Of a DNA stretch of 56,325 nucleotides, positions 1 through 7,476 are shown piece by piece; position 1 is the first letter of the stretch; every line of letters starts with the position of its first letter. The DNA is from a virus, in IMG/VR virus record IMGVR_UViG_3300042868_007474, positions 1 through 56,325 of that record, one strand, 5' to 3'. The translations under genes and the position numbers were made by a program. The notes below the pieces were generated by a model. That model ran no database searches, had not been told where the DNA came from, and saw nothing but the letters and a program-made list of their open reading frames with translations.

Positions 1-685
1 TTCCCTTGTTTTGCAACCAAACGACTCCCGTCACCTTCTTGGTTCGCTTGTCTGGTTTGTTGCCAAGAGCCTTGGCCGCAATCATCCATCCGCCAGCCAT
101 CAACCCCACCCTTGTCGCAACACTATTGTTGGTCATTAATGTCTGGATGCTCTGCGGCTTTCTAACATAAATTGGAGGTTTTTTACTGCCTTTTGGCTTT
201 CTTCCCTTTTTCCACTTATATAGCATTTCAAGGTCAGCCCTGTCTTCAACCTGCTGTCTACCAAGTCCATCTGGAGTTATGCCACCTCTACGCATGAATT
301 CTTGTAAAACATCAGCCCACTTCTTTTGGGAAATAAGAGAGTTTATTGTTTTATTTGTGCTTTTGAATCCATAAGCCTCACATGATGCCCAATCTTGATT
401 TAAAAGATATTGACCAAATGTTCTGCTCTTGATTGGTCTAAATGCAATACCAACTGTTTTTTGATGGTTTTTCATAACCTTATCAAAAGACCAAGCCATT
501 GCCGCTCCCTTTGTTGAAAGGGGGAGTGAGGACTTAATCAAGTCATGGCACATACCAGTGGCGTGTTCAGTGAGGAATACCTTTGCAAGTTCTCTATACT
601 TGTCCTTTAATGCCCGTGTAGCGGGCATATAAGACTCCTCTATCTGGACAACGCCAGTCCCACGCTTATTTACCGTTGTTGTCAT
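1..685 (-). CDS. partial neck/tail-completion protein (positional)
   Basis: The reading frame starts with ATG in a TAATG overlap with the upstream connector gene and stays open to the left edge, giving about 228 residues without a stop. The protein is basic; it contains an early YMPATRALKDKYRELAK helix and later a Lys-rich KKGRKPKGSKKP stretch and a hydrophobic GLMAGGWMIAAKAL segment. I recognise no family motif. In lambda-like head modules the gene after the FII-type connector encodes a tail-completion or neck protein (Z), so that role is inferred from order only. The stop-start overlap suggests translational coupling. Confidence 0.6.
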   Translation of the reverse strand, partial: MTTTVNKRGTGVVQIEESYMPATRALKDKYRELAKVFLTEHATGMCHDLIKSSLPLSTKGAAMAWSFDKVMKNHQKTVGIAFRPIKSRTFGQYLLNQDWASCEAYGFKSTNKTINSLISQKKWADVLQEFMRRGGITPDGLGRQQVEDRADLEMLYKWKKGRKPKGSKKPPIYVRKPQSIQTLMTNNSVATRVGLMAGGWMIAAKALGNKPDKRTKKVTGVVWLQNKG

Positions 686-1029
686 TACTGATTGGACGCT
701 ATCACGAACACATCAATCCAAGGGCTTGGCGGCCTTCTAGTGACCTGTCTGATGGTATACTGGTCGTTGTATATGTTCATCGACTCCCCGTGCTTTGGAG
801 GGGCAAGGAAGTAGACAGACCCCTCTTTGGCTAATAGTCTAACCCTGTATCCAGACTTATACACAAAGCCACCATCCCCCAGCGTTTCCTCGATTGGGTT
901 TGTGTCTATGAGTGCGATTACGCTTTGGTTGCGAAATTTGATTTCACGACCAAACTCAGTTAAAAATTCATTGCCGTCTGCGGCTATCTCGTCCCAAAGT
1001 GACATAAAAAAGGGTGGCGTTTCCGCCAC
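685..1029 (-). CDS. head-tail connector protein, FII-like
   Basis: 114 residues starting at GTG (MAETPPFF). The C-terminal half alternates short beta-type segments (VRLLAKEGSVYFLAPP, then QYTIRQVTRRPPSPWIDVFVI), the style of small head-closure or joining proteins. It lies between the capsid genes and the putative neck gene, where lambda has FII. A terminator hairpin for the preceding gene overlaps its start codon. Family assignment is by length, pattern and position, not by a diagnostic motif. Confidence 0.55.
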   Translation of the reverse strand: MAETPPFFMSLWDEIAADGNEFLTEFGREIKFRNQSVIALIDTNPIEETLGDGGFVYKSGYRVRLLAKEGSVYFLAPPKHGESMNIYNDQYTIRQVTRRPPSPWIDVFVIASNQ

Positions 1030-1031
1030 CC
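1006..1031 (-). terminator. rho-independent terminator
   Basis: Minus-strand hairpin GGGTGGCG/CGCCACCC with a short GAAA-type loop, followed by six T. It ends the 67-residue gene at 1047-1250 and overlaps the first codons of the next gene. Confidence 0.75.
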
Positions 1032-1046
1032 ATTGTTACCTGTCAA

Positions 1047-1250
1047 TTAAGCAGGAGGTGGGGTATAAGACAGGCCAAGTGCCTCAATTTCAGCCATTAG
1101 TTCAGCCTTTGTGGGCTTCGTAACGACAGAGAGGGCGGTCTTAGCCTTGCCCCCGTTCTTGAGTTCGCTCATGCCATATACCTTCTTCTGGGATGGGTTA
1201 TAAAACATAGTCCATCCAGCAGGTATGGTGATATCAATTAGTGTATTCAT
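1047..1250 (-). CDS. small virion-region protein, unknown
   Basis: 67 residues. It begins MNTLIDITIPAGWTMFYNP and ends with a KPTKAELMAEIEALGLSY helix, which resembles the short helix-extension-helix ends of some small phage head proteins. It lies 3 bp downstream of the large repeat protein and is closed by a hairpin terminator, so it is probably co-expressed with that protein. No function can be assigned. Confidence 0.7.
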   Translation of the reverse strand: MNTLIDITIPAGWTMFYNPSQKKVYGMSELKNGGKAKTALSVVTKPTKAELMAEIEALGLSYTPPPA

Positions 1251-1253
1251 GGG

Positions 1254-3638
1254 TTAAGAAAAAGTGTAGTATCCTCCGTTGCCATCGGAGTAGTAATAAG
1301 TGTAAATATCAGTCATGCTTCCATCGTCATAGTAAGACTGTGAGCCAAAGTAAGTTCCGTATGAGGCATATGATGTTGATGAATCGGTGTAGTATCCTCC
1401 CATTCCGTCATGGTATTCTGTGTATGAGTAAGTTCCGTTTTCATACTGAGTTCCGTTTATGTCTATGTAGTTTGGATAACTATCGCCATTACCCGTTGGT
1501 TCTCCGTATGAAGGATATCCGCCACCTCCTCCAGTATATTCGCCTTGATAATAACTGCCCTCTCCATTTGAGTAATAATTATAGTCGTTGCAATTTCCGA
1601 GATACTGACCATACTCATAATAACTATTTCCGCTTTCCGAGTAAGTTCCTCCCATGCCATCTGCATAAATACTGTAGTCGCTACTTCCGACCTGCCAATC
1701 GCTACATCCAGCATTAGCATATATTGGAGAACTATTCCCTTCAATGTATGTTCCATATGCTGGATATTCGCCACCCCCACCCGTGTATTCGCCTTGATAT
1801 GAGCCACCTTGGCCGTCCGCATAGTAGTTGTAATCATTGCAGTTGCCAATTGAAGTTCCGTAAGAATAGTAATTATTGCCGCCGCTTGTGTATGTTCCAC
1901 CCATGCCGTCAGCGTATGTAGTAGAACTGTAAGTTCCAGTAGTGAAACTTCCGCAACCAACATCAACAGTATAGTTTCCGCCATCACTGCTTAACTCAGT
2001 GCCATAAGGCGGGAATGCGTTGACTTCTTCCGTATAATAACTTCCAGAGCCGTTTGTATAATATCTATAAGTAGAGTCCTCTGTCAATAGAGTTCCGCTC
2101 GGAATATATGAACTTGAAATCTCAACTCCACTGCTTCCGCAGTTTCCATCAGCGATAGTGTCTTCGTATTGATACCCGACAGTATATGTTCCTGCGTTAA
2201 TTATGATGGTTAAATCGGTAGTAACTCTTCCGATTGAAGTTCCAGCGGCTGGGCAGTTGTTTGTCTTTGGTTCAGAGTAATAACTGCCAGCACCATCAGA
2301 GTAGTAATAATTGTCAAGTCCATCGTGAACCTGTTGTCCGTTAGGAACATAAACCATGCCCGTGCATTCACCCCAGATAACATATCCATATCCATCATCC
2401 ATTCCACGCTTCGTGTTCGTTCCAAGAGTAACGCTGACACCCTCAATCTGAACTACAATTGGTTCTGCACAATTCTCGTAAACGCTAAACGGATAAACAA
2501 TAGTTGGGTCACACTCATCTGTTGCTCCACCATTAACAGGGTTTATAAGCGGTCTCCTCACTGAGCATGGAGGGGGAGGAGGTTGGTCTGGCGTTTCTGC
2601 CTCAAACTTCCAGACAACCGTCCCTTCCTGCACATTGTCAATTCTGCCAACCCAAGCACCAGAATGAATTCTTTCATCTCCATCGACTTTATATGTAACT
2701 AAGTATCTACCATTTGGAATTGGTTGCCCAATTTGGTCTGTTATTGAAAGGTCGTTATCAAACTTATATGGAGCATCCCCAACAATATAATTAACCCAAG
2801 TTGTTTGATACCTTCCATCTTTATCTTCTCTTCGCTTCACGCCAGTCTCTTTCACTTCTGTCGTTCCACCATTGCCATCCGCAACTATATATGTTGTTGG
2901 GGATTTTGTAATATATCTTGGATTATAATAAGGGCCGTATGCAGTTCCTCCGAAATCAAGCGAATATATTGTCTTTGTTTCTATTTTAAATTCACTGATA
3001 ATGTCTTGGAAGTCTATCCTGTATCCATTGGGGTAGAAACATGGGCTGTTTCCTTCTCCAGTCGTTTGATGCTCAATTCTTCCGCTAGAATATCTTTTTA
3101 CGGTTTTATTTATATAAGACCCGTTAAAGACAGTTCCATCTCTGTCGTATCCCAAAACAAATCCACATTCTTCCGTTGTAGATAAGAGAGTGTCATTAGC
3201 ATCTGCAAAAGGGCTAGACCCGTTGGCTAACTGATTGACATTGAATGCCATCCCCTTGCTTGCTCCATCATTTAATCCAGTGCTTGAAATTGGGGGGGCT
3301 GGCGGTGGCAATGTAACATTAGTTGTCCAAGCGGAAGGATGGGTAACTGGGCCGTATCCGCCAGCCCCGATGAAGTTAATTAACTTGTAAACTGTTCCGT
3401 TGAGTTTAACTAATGCTCCAGTGCCATATGTTGCCCCGTTGTTATATTCTGGGATAGAGTCTGAGAGATTACCAAAGTCTAAACTAGCCTTGGGTGCGGC
3501 ATAAAGGTAAGCCACGCCATCCGTGGTTATCGTCTTGTAGAAGTCCTTGGCCTCGGACATTGTATTGAACTGCTTCACATAGCCGCCACCATCGGAATTG
3601 ACGACTATAATAACTGGATGATTTGGTCTATATGCCAT
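1254..3638 (-). CDS. large Tyr/Gly/Ser-rich repeat protein, putative head fibre or decoration
   Basis: 794 residues. Residues 8-54 (VIIVVNSDGGG to AYLYAAPK) match the module found in the three small genes just upstream. The middle (about 150-400) is a mixed region with a PPPPPCS linker. From about residue 420 to the end there are at least eight Y-x-D/N-G-x-G-x-Y units, including a long unit of about 80 residues (GNCNDYNYY ... GEYTGGGG ... YPxYG) present twice. Acidic, almost no Lys in the repeat part. ATG overlaps the upstream stop in TGATG. Position next to the capsid gene, not the tail genes, favours a capsid-bound fibre or adhesin; a tail fibre is possible. Confidence 0.75.
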   Translation of the reverse strand: MAYRPNHPVIIVVNSDGGGYVKQFNTMSEAKDFYKTITTDGVAYLYAAPKASLDFGNLSDSIPEYNNGATYGTGALVKLNGTVYKLINFIGAGGYGPVTHPSAWTTNVTLPPPAPPISSTGLNDGASKGMAFNVNQLANGSSPFADANDTLLSTTEECGFVLGYDRDGTVFNGSYINKTVKRYSSGRIEHQTTGEGNSPCFYPNGYRIDFQDIISEFKIETKTIYSLDFGGTAYGPYYNPRYITKSPTTYIVADGNGGTTEVKETGVKRREDKDGRYQTTWVNYIVGDAPYKFDNDLSITDQIGQPIPNGRYLVTYKVDGDERIHSGAWVGRIDNVQEGTVVWKFEAETPDQPPPPPCSVRRPLINPVNGGATDECDPTIVYPFSVYENCAEPIVVQIEGVSVTLGTNTKRGMDDGYGYVIWGECTGMVYVPNGQQVHDGLDNYYYSDGAGSYYSEPKTNNCPAAGTSIGRVTTDLTIIINAGTYTVGYQYEDTIADGNCGSSGVEISSSYIPSGTLLTEDSTYRYYTNGSGSYYTEEVNAFPPYGTELSSDGGNYTVDVGCGSFTTGTYSSTTYADGMGGTYTSGGNNYYSYGTSIGNCNDYNYYADGQGGSYQGEYTGGGGEYPAYGTYIEGNSSPIYANAGCSDWQVGSSDYSIYADGMGGTYSESGNSYYEYGQYLGNCNDYNYYSNGEGSYYQGEYTGGGGGYPSYGEPTGNGDSYPNYIDINGTQYENGTYSYTEYHDGMGGYYTDSSTSYASYGTYFGSQSYYDDGSMTDIYTYYYSDGNGGYYTFS

Positions 3639-3838
3639 CAGAGTGTTAATTCAATTGGGTTCGGGTTGCCAATAGCAGACTTTCTCTTTGATGGCGTAAA
3701 ATAATAATAAGCATCTAGCCCGTCTGAAATCGCCTGTTTGTAAGCAATCTGACATTCGGTAGAGTTTTCATACTGCTTCACCTTGATTGTATTGTCAAGA
3801 TTAACTATAATCAATGTTGAGTATTTTTTGATATACAT
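3638..3838 (-). CDS. small protein with shared virion N-terminal module
   Basis: 66 residues consisting almost only of the module shared with the 794-residue protein: a TLIIVNLD strand, KVKQYENS, a helix ending in ISDGLDAYYYF, then a basic tail. Its stop overlaps the start of the 794-residue gene (TGATG), which implies coupled translation. The module order (strand, Lys-x-Tyr, helix, D/E-G-x-x-A-Y-x-Y-x-x-P) is seen directly; a structural role such as a decoration subunit is inference. Confidence 0.75.
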   Translation of the reverse strand: MYIKKYSTLIIVNLDNTIKVKQYENSTECQIAYKQAISDGLDAYYYFTPSKRKSAIGNPNPIELTL

Positions 3839-3845
3839 ATACCAA

Positions 3846-3874
3846 TAAAAAGGGGTGGCTTGATGCCACCCCTT
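3846..3874 (-). terminator. rho-independent terminator
   Basis: Minus-strand hairpin AGGGGTGGC/GCCACCCCT with a 5-nt loop and a following TTTTT. It ends the 115-residue gene at 3896-4243. Confidence 0.8.
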
Positions 3875-3895
3875 GATATCTGTCCACCGATATTG

Positions 3896-4243
3896 TTATT
3901 CTAAGTCGATAGCCACATCCGAAGATGTTGCTTTCGGGTTGAATGACTTTCCAGAGAACTTTTCCTTTGTCTTAACAACCCATCCGCTTTGTTTGGCTTC
4001 CTGCTTAACTTCCTGTGCTTCGGCTGGCTTATTATAGACCATCTTAGCCAACTCCTTTGTTTCAGCCGCCGACTTGCACCGCTTGTCGGCTACTGGGTGC
4101 TGATAGAAGTATGCTTCCTTGCCTTCTTCACGGGCTTTAACGAAATCATTGATTCCGACTTGGCTATCCTTCTTGTCATACGCTTTTGAGGTAAGGTTTC
4201 CCTTCGCATCAACTGTAACAAGGAACGAGAATGTTTTAGACAT
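3896..4243 (-). CDS. virion-region protein with shared N-terminal module
   Basis: 115 residues. Residues 4-50 carry the same module as the two following genes (FSFLVTVDAKGN ... KAREEGKEAYFYQHP). The C-terminal half is Lys/Glu-rich (AEAQEVKQEAKQSGWVVKTKEKFSGK) and probably helical. A TTGACA lies upstream, but its best -10 match (CATACC) is about 19 nt away, so the promoter is weaker than others here. Followed by a strong terminator. Putative minor head protein. Confidence 0.72.
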   Translation of the reverse strand: MSKTFSFLVTVDAKGNLTSKAYDKKDSQVGINDFVKAREEGKEAYFYQHPVADKRCKSAAETKELAKMVYNKPAEAQEVKQEAKQSGWVVKTKEKFSGKSFNPKATSSDVAIDLE

Positions 4244-4285
4244 ATTGGTATGGTGAGTGGTTTGTGGCTGGTGTCAAGGACTAAA

Positions 4286-4516
4286 TTAGTCCCACTGGTC
4301 GAGATTTGTCGGAATAGAAACCGTATCATCTCGATGGAACTTTGTTGGCTGGGGCTGTTCAAAAAGTAGAACCCGAGTGTTGGCATTGCCAACTTCGACC
4401 TTGAAAGCCTGTCTAGCATCCTTTACATTTGAGAAAATGTAAGAATCACGAGAAACAGTGTCTAGAACGGGGTCGAATCTTTCAACAATAATTAACGAAT
4501 AGTCTGGATGAGCCAT
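4286..4516 (-). CDS. small virion-region protein, divergent module copy
   Basis: 76 residues: YSLIIVERFDP, an acidic turn, FSNVKDARQAFKVEV, then VLLFEQPQP. This is the most divergent of the four consecutive proteins that share the strand-helix-strand-Pro module. It begins just after the capsid-gene terminator, with a TTGACA 14 nt before the ATG. That spacing does not fit the usual promoter, so its expression signal is uncertain. Confidence 0.68.
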   Translation of the reverse strand: MAHPDYSLIIVERFDPVLDTVSRDSYIFSNVKDARQAFKVEVGNANTRVLLFEQPQPTKFHRDDTVSIPTNLDQWD

Positions 4517-4546
4517 TTGTTCTGGACTATTGTCAACTATACAAAC

Positions 4547-4570
4547 AAAAGACCCCCATTTCTGGGGGTC
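4547..4570 (-). terminator. rho-independent terminator after capsid gene
   Basis: Minus-strand hairpin GACCCCC/GGGGGTC with a short AGAAAT loop, followed by TTTTGTTTG. It separates the major capsid gene from the small module proteins downstream. Confidence 0.8.
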
Positions 4571-4593
4571 TCGTTAGTTATCTAACCTTTAGA

Positions 4594-5541
4594 TTAGATA
4601 GCGATAATCTTACCGAGAGTGCCTGTCGAACCAATCTGCACACCGTAAAGGATGCTCATCGACAGTTTCTGCTTGCCCGAGTCACCATCATACCATTCAC
4701 GGACTTGGACGGTAAGGCCAGACTTTTCGTCTGTGGCCGAGGCGACATTGCCATACCAGTTCTGAGGAAGGGCTGGCTGGCGTGTGGCGATAAGGATGGA
4801 CTCTGGGGTGCAAGCGATGCCCTTCATGTTGGCAACGGAAGCAGGGAGAGCGGTATACTGATTGACTTCGAAGCCGTGGATACGGGGCAGAAGGTTCTCA
4901 GTCAGAGGGGCATTTGTGCCAGACGCATACTGGGCAGAAATGGCGTTGTCCTTAGCGAGTGATGTGTAAAGCGAGGGCTTGACAATCAGAATGCGGTTGG
5001 CTTGAGGAACATTGCGGTTCGTCAGAGCCTCGGAGATGGAAGCCACAGCGTCAGCATCGAAGGCGGCAACTGTGCCGTTGTAAGCGTGGACGGTGGGGTT
5101 AGTGACAGCATCCCAATCAAGACCATCGACCGTTTCACGGTAGTTGGCGTTGGTGACGAGGGCGAAGATATCATCAAGGACGGCCTTGGAGACGGCGTGA
5201 GCCGCAGGACGGATGAAGGTGCGGCGAAGCACATCATAACCACCCTTAGCGACTTCACCATCGGAGAAGCCCATCACGAAGCCTTTATGCTTGTCGAGGG
5301 TGATTTTGCGTTCCAGAGACTCAACATCAGTGACTTGGTAGCCGTTAGCACCAATGTCAGTGATTGTCGTGACTGGAGAAGCGATGCGGGTAGCAACGGT
5401 TTCGCCACGGGTAGCGATTTCACCGCCGAAGTTCGTAGTGAACTTAGAGATGAGTGGGAACTCAGCAAGGAGCGTTGAAAGCGAATCCTGTGCGATGAGA
5501 TTGAGGTTAATGCCCCCAATTGCGTTAGTGCCAAGTGACAT
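4594..5541 (-). CDS. major capsid protein (HK97-fold type)
   Basis: 315 residues. An N-terminal arm (SLGTNAIGGINLNLIAQDSL) is followed by a central domain with the usual capsid pattern: GFVMGFSDGEVAKGG, AVSKAVLDDIFALV, an ISEALTNRNVPQANRILIVKPSLY segment, then a C-terminal beta-rich end (LTVQVREWYDGDSGKQKLSMSILYGVQIG). Size and place after protease and scaffold fit the major head subunit. No cleaved N-terminal delta domain is obvious. The ATG follows CTTATAAACT with no Shine-Dalgarno; a TTGACA lies about 42 nt upstream without a matching -10. A terminator follows. No other gene in the cluster could be the coat. Confidence 0.85.
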   Translation of the reverse strand: MSLGTNAIGGINLNLIAQDSLSTLLAEFPLISKFTTNFGGEIATRGETVATRIASPVTTITDIGANGYQVTDVESLERKITLDKHKGFVMGFSDGEVAKGGYDVLRRTFIRPAAHAVSKAVLDDIFALVTNANYRETVDGLDWDAVTNPTVHAYNGTVAAFDADAVASISEALTNRNVPQANRILIVKPSLYTSLAKDNAISAQYASGTNAPLTENLLPRIHGFEVNQYTALPASVANMKGIACTPESILIATRQPALPQNWYGNVASATDEKSGLTVQVREWYDGDSGKQKLSMSILYGVQIGSTGTLGKIIAI

Positions 5542-5600
5542 AGTTTATAAGATGTATTTTTGAGTTACAGTTTTTGGCTACTGTCAACCGTCACAAATAA

Positions 5601-5622
5601 AAGAGCCCCTTTCGGGGCTCTG
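5601..5622 (-). terminator. rho-independent terminator
   Basis: Minus-strand hairpin AGAGCCCC GAAA GGGGCTCT followed by a T/A-rich run. It ends the basic head protein gene and lies just upstream of the capsid gene. Confidence 0.85.
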
Positions 5623-5641
5623 TTTTTGATTCATTTAAGGC

Positions 5642-6247
5642 TTACTTCCCGCCCTTTTTAGCGGCCTTACGAGCGGCGGCTTTTTCCTTGCTTCGGCGAA
5701 CCTTTTCCTTCTTTCGAAGTTGCTTGGTTCGGAGAGCGACCTGCTTCTTGCTTTTAAGGGGCTTTCCGCCAGTAACTGCTCCTTGGTTCTTGGGGGTCAT
5801 CACGCCAAAGCCTCTTGGGAAACGAGGGGCTTTACCGCTACCCGCACCACGGGACTTCTTCTCAGCACCATCCTTAAAGACTCGCTCAGAACCACGCTTA
5901 AGGGCCACACCTTCCTTGCCGAAGTCAGACTGGACTGGGCGGAATGTTGGCTTCATCGTGCCTTCCTTACGACCAAGGATTTGGTCACGGTTATCAGCAG
6001 TCACCTTAACTCGCTCAACCTTGCCGTCTTTGCCCTTGATGGCAATAATGTCGCCATTCTTGACAACATCGCCCGCTCGGCTTGGCTCAATTTCGCCAGT
6101 AGACCGACCAGCAGTTCCGAAGTTAGAATTGGTAACAACGAGTTGTCCCGTCTTCTTGCCTTCACGCAGTTTTGCGTTGTGAGAGCGAACCTTAGCGGCT
6201 CGGGTTAGAGAGCCGTCAGCGGCTTGATAGAATGTTCTTCCTGCCAT
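5642..6247 (-). CDS. highly basic head-region protein
   Basis: 201 residues. The N-terminal half contains a beta-type segment (DVVKNGDIIAIKGKDGKVERVKV). The last 60 residues are almost entirely Lys/Arg/Ala (KSKKQVALRTKQLRKK and onward to KKGGK). It occupies the place between scaffold and coat where lambda carries decoration gene D, but the basic tail is unlike D. A nucleic-acid-binding or capsid-interior role is plausible. It has its own promoter (TTGACA-N16-CATAGT) and a 34-nt A/C-rich leader without Shine-Dalgarno. Confidence 0.75.
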   Translation of the reverse strand: MAGRTFYQAADGSLTRAAKVRSHNAKLREGKKTGQLVVTNSNFGTAGRSTGEIEPSRAGDVVKNGDIIAIKGKDGKVERVKVTADNRDQILGRKEGTMKPTFRPVQSDFGKEGVALKRGSERVFKDGAEKKSRGAGSGKAPRFPRGFGVMTPKNQGAVTGGKPLKSKKQVALRTKQLRKKEKVRRSKEKAAARKAAKKGGK

Positions 6248-6281
6248 ATTAGTGTGTGTTTGTTAGTGGGTTGAGGTTGTA

Positions 6282-6309
6282 ACTATGCACAACCCCTCCC
6301 CGTTGTCAA
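6282..6309 (-). promoter_or_regulatory. promoter of basic head protein gene
   Basis: TTGACA at 6304-6309, 16-nt spacer, CATAGT at 6282-6287 on the minus strand. The leader that follows is rich in A and C and lacks a Shine-Dalgarno sequence. Confidence 0.8.
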
Positions 6310-6316
6310 GCGTTAA

Positions 6317-7417
6317 TTAAGAACGCTTGGAACGGAGGATGGAAGAGGCGTGACGCTCAATTGTCTGCTTGTTAGCCAGATAGAACTTACGCTGTTCAAC
6401 GCCAGCAAGGGCTTCGAACTTCTTATAGATATCGGAGTCGGTTTCAGCGACAACTTCTTGGTCAACCGAGATGGCGACCGCTTCCGTGCCTTGCTTGGAG
6501 ACGATTTGAGCGGCCTTAGTTTCGACCGTGCTGGCTGACTTCTCAAGAGAGCCGACCTTAGCCATAAGGGCTTCAAACTTATCTTCCAGAGCCTTGTAAG
6601 CCTTGGTTTCGAGTGCAACTGCCTGTGAGACAGCGACTTCCGTGGAAGCCTGTGGCTTCGAAATGGTCAAGGAAGCCAGTTTTTCAAGAGCCGCTTCAAT
6701 TTTGGAGTTAAGAACTTCAACAGCCGAGGGAGCAGGGGCTTCAGAAGCGACAGGAGCGGAAACAGTCGTTTCAGCAACGGGAGTCTGGACGACTTCTTCC
6801 GCTTGAGGGGCTTCGGTTGTTTCTTGGGCCGAGGGTTCTGCACCATCGACGATGAGTTTCTTGTCTGACGCATTGTTACGAGGTTTGCCGAGAGGGTTTT
6901 CACGATGACGCTTCTGGTTCATCGGAGCATTGACGGTCTGGTTCTTGTTGATACCACCGAGTTGGTTGGCGGCTTCTTTTTCGCCTTCATCTTCGGATTC
7001 TTCGTCTTCCATTTCGCCACCGTCTTCAGCCTTCTTTTCTGGCTCAGACTTGACTTCTTCTTCCTTAGTCATTGGCTTTGGCTTTTCTTCAGACTTCTCT
7101 TCCTTGGAGTCTTCCTTCTTTTCGTCAGCAGGAGCATCCTTCTTGTCTTCATCCTTCTTGGGCTCAAACATAGCACAATACTTGGCTTCCATTTCTTCAA
7201 CCTTACCGCCCATAGCCTTATGGTAGTCCTTGATGTTGGTGTCCATCTCCAGAACCTTCTTCATGGCTTCTGTGAGGTTTTCTTCCATCTTCTTCATACG
7301 CTCAGTGTATGTGTTGTTTTCACCAGCAAAAGCGGTGAACTTTTCCTCAAAAGCCTTAGTCTGGGCTTCCTGTGAGTCGAGGAGTTGCTTGAGGAGATTG
7401 TCAATGGATTTGCTCAT
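6317..7417 (-). CDS. putative scaffold protein
   Basis: 366 residues. A predicted coiled coil covers residues 1-95 (LLKQLLDSQEAQTKAFEEK, then MKKMEENLTEAMKKVLEM). A very acidic Lys/Glu/Asp region (about 97-155) follows, then an Ala/Val/Glu-rich stretch and a second coiled coil (about 260-300, ALEDKFEALMAKVGSLEKS). The C-terminus is basic (SSILRSKRS), as in scaffolds that contact coat protein. It sits between the prohead protease and coat genes, the usual place for a scaffold. Its promoter TTGACA-N16-CATAAT leaves only 6 nt before the ATG, so the mRNA is probably leaderless. Confidence 0.7.
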   Translation of the reverse strand: MSKSIDNLLKQLLDSQEAQTKAFEEKFTAFAGENNTYTERMKKMEENLTEAMKKVLEMDTNIKDYHKAMGGKVEEMEAKYCAMFEPKKDEDKKDAPADEKKEDSKEEKSEEKPKPMTKEEEVKSEPEKKAEDGGEMEDEESEDEGEKEAANQLGGINKNQTVNAPMNQKRHRENPLGKPRNNASDKKLIVDGAEPSAQETTEAPQAEEVVQTPVAETTVSAPVASEAPAPSAVEVLNSKIEAALEKLASLTISKPQASTEVAVSQAVALETKAYKALEDKFEALMAKVGSLEKSASTVETKAAQIVSKQGTEAVAISVDQEVVAETDSDIYKKFEALAGVEQRKFYLANKQTIERHASSILRSKRS

Positions 7418-7423
7418 TTGAAT

Positions 7424-7451
7424 ATTATGATTGTAAATGTTCTATTGTCAA
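7424..7451 (-). promoter_or_regulatory. promoter of putative scaffold gene
   Basis: TTGACA at 7446-7451, 16-nt spacer, CATAAT at 7424-7429 (minus). The ATG begins at 7417, 6 nt beyond the -10, where transcription would normally start. Confidence 0.82.
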
Positions 7452-7476
7452 CCGAAAATGCTCGGTTGCGTATGCA

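Noticed and set aside
1241-1717. 158-codon plus ORF opposite the repeat protein
   Set aside because: Complement of the Tyr/Gly repeat; translation is Cys/His/Arg-rich noise and the minus gene is clearly coding.
4705-5478. Plus ORFs across the capsid gene
   Set aside because: Lie opposite the major capsid gene; no support from neighbours or start signals.
6905-7375. Plus ORF with hydrophobic translation opposite the scaffold gene
   Set aside because: Result of complementing Lys/Glu codons (gives Phe/Leu); not a membrane protein.
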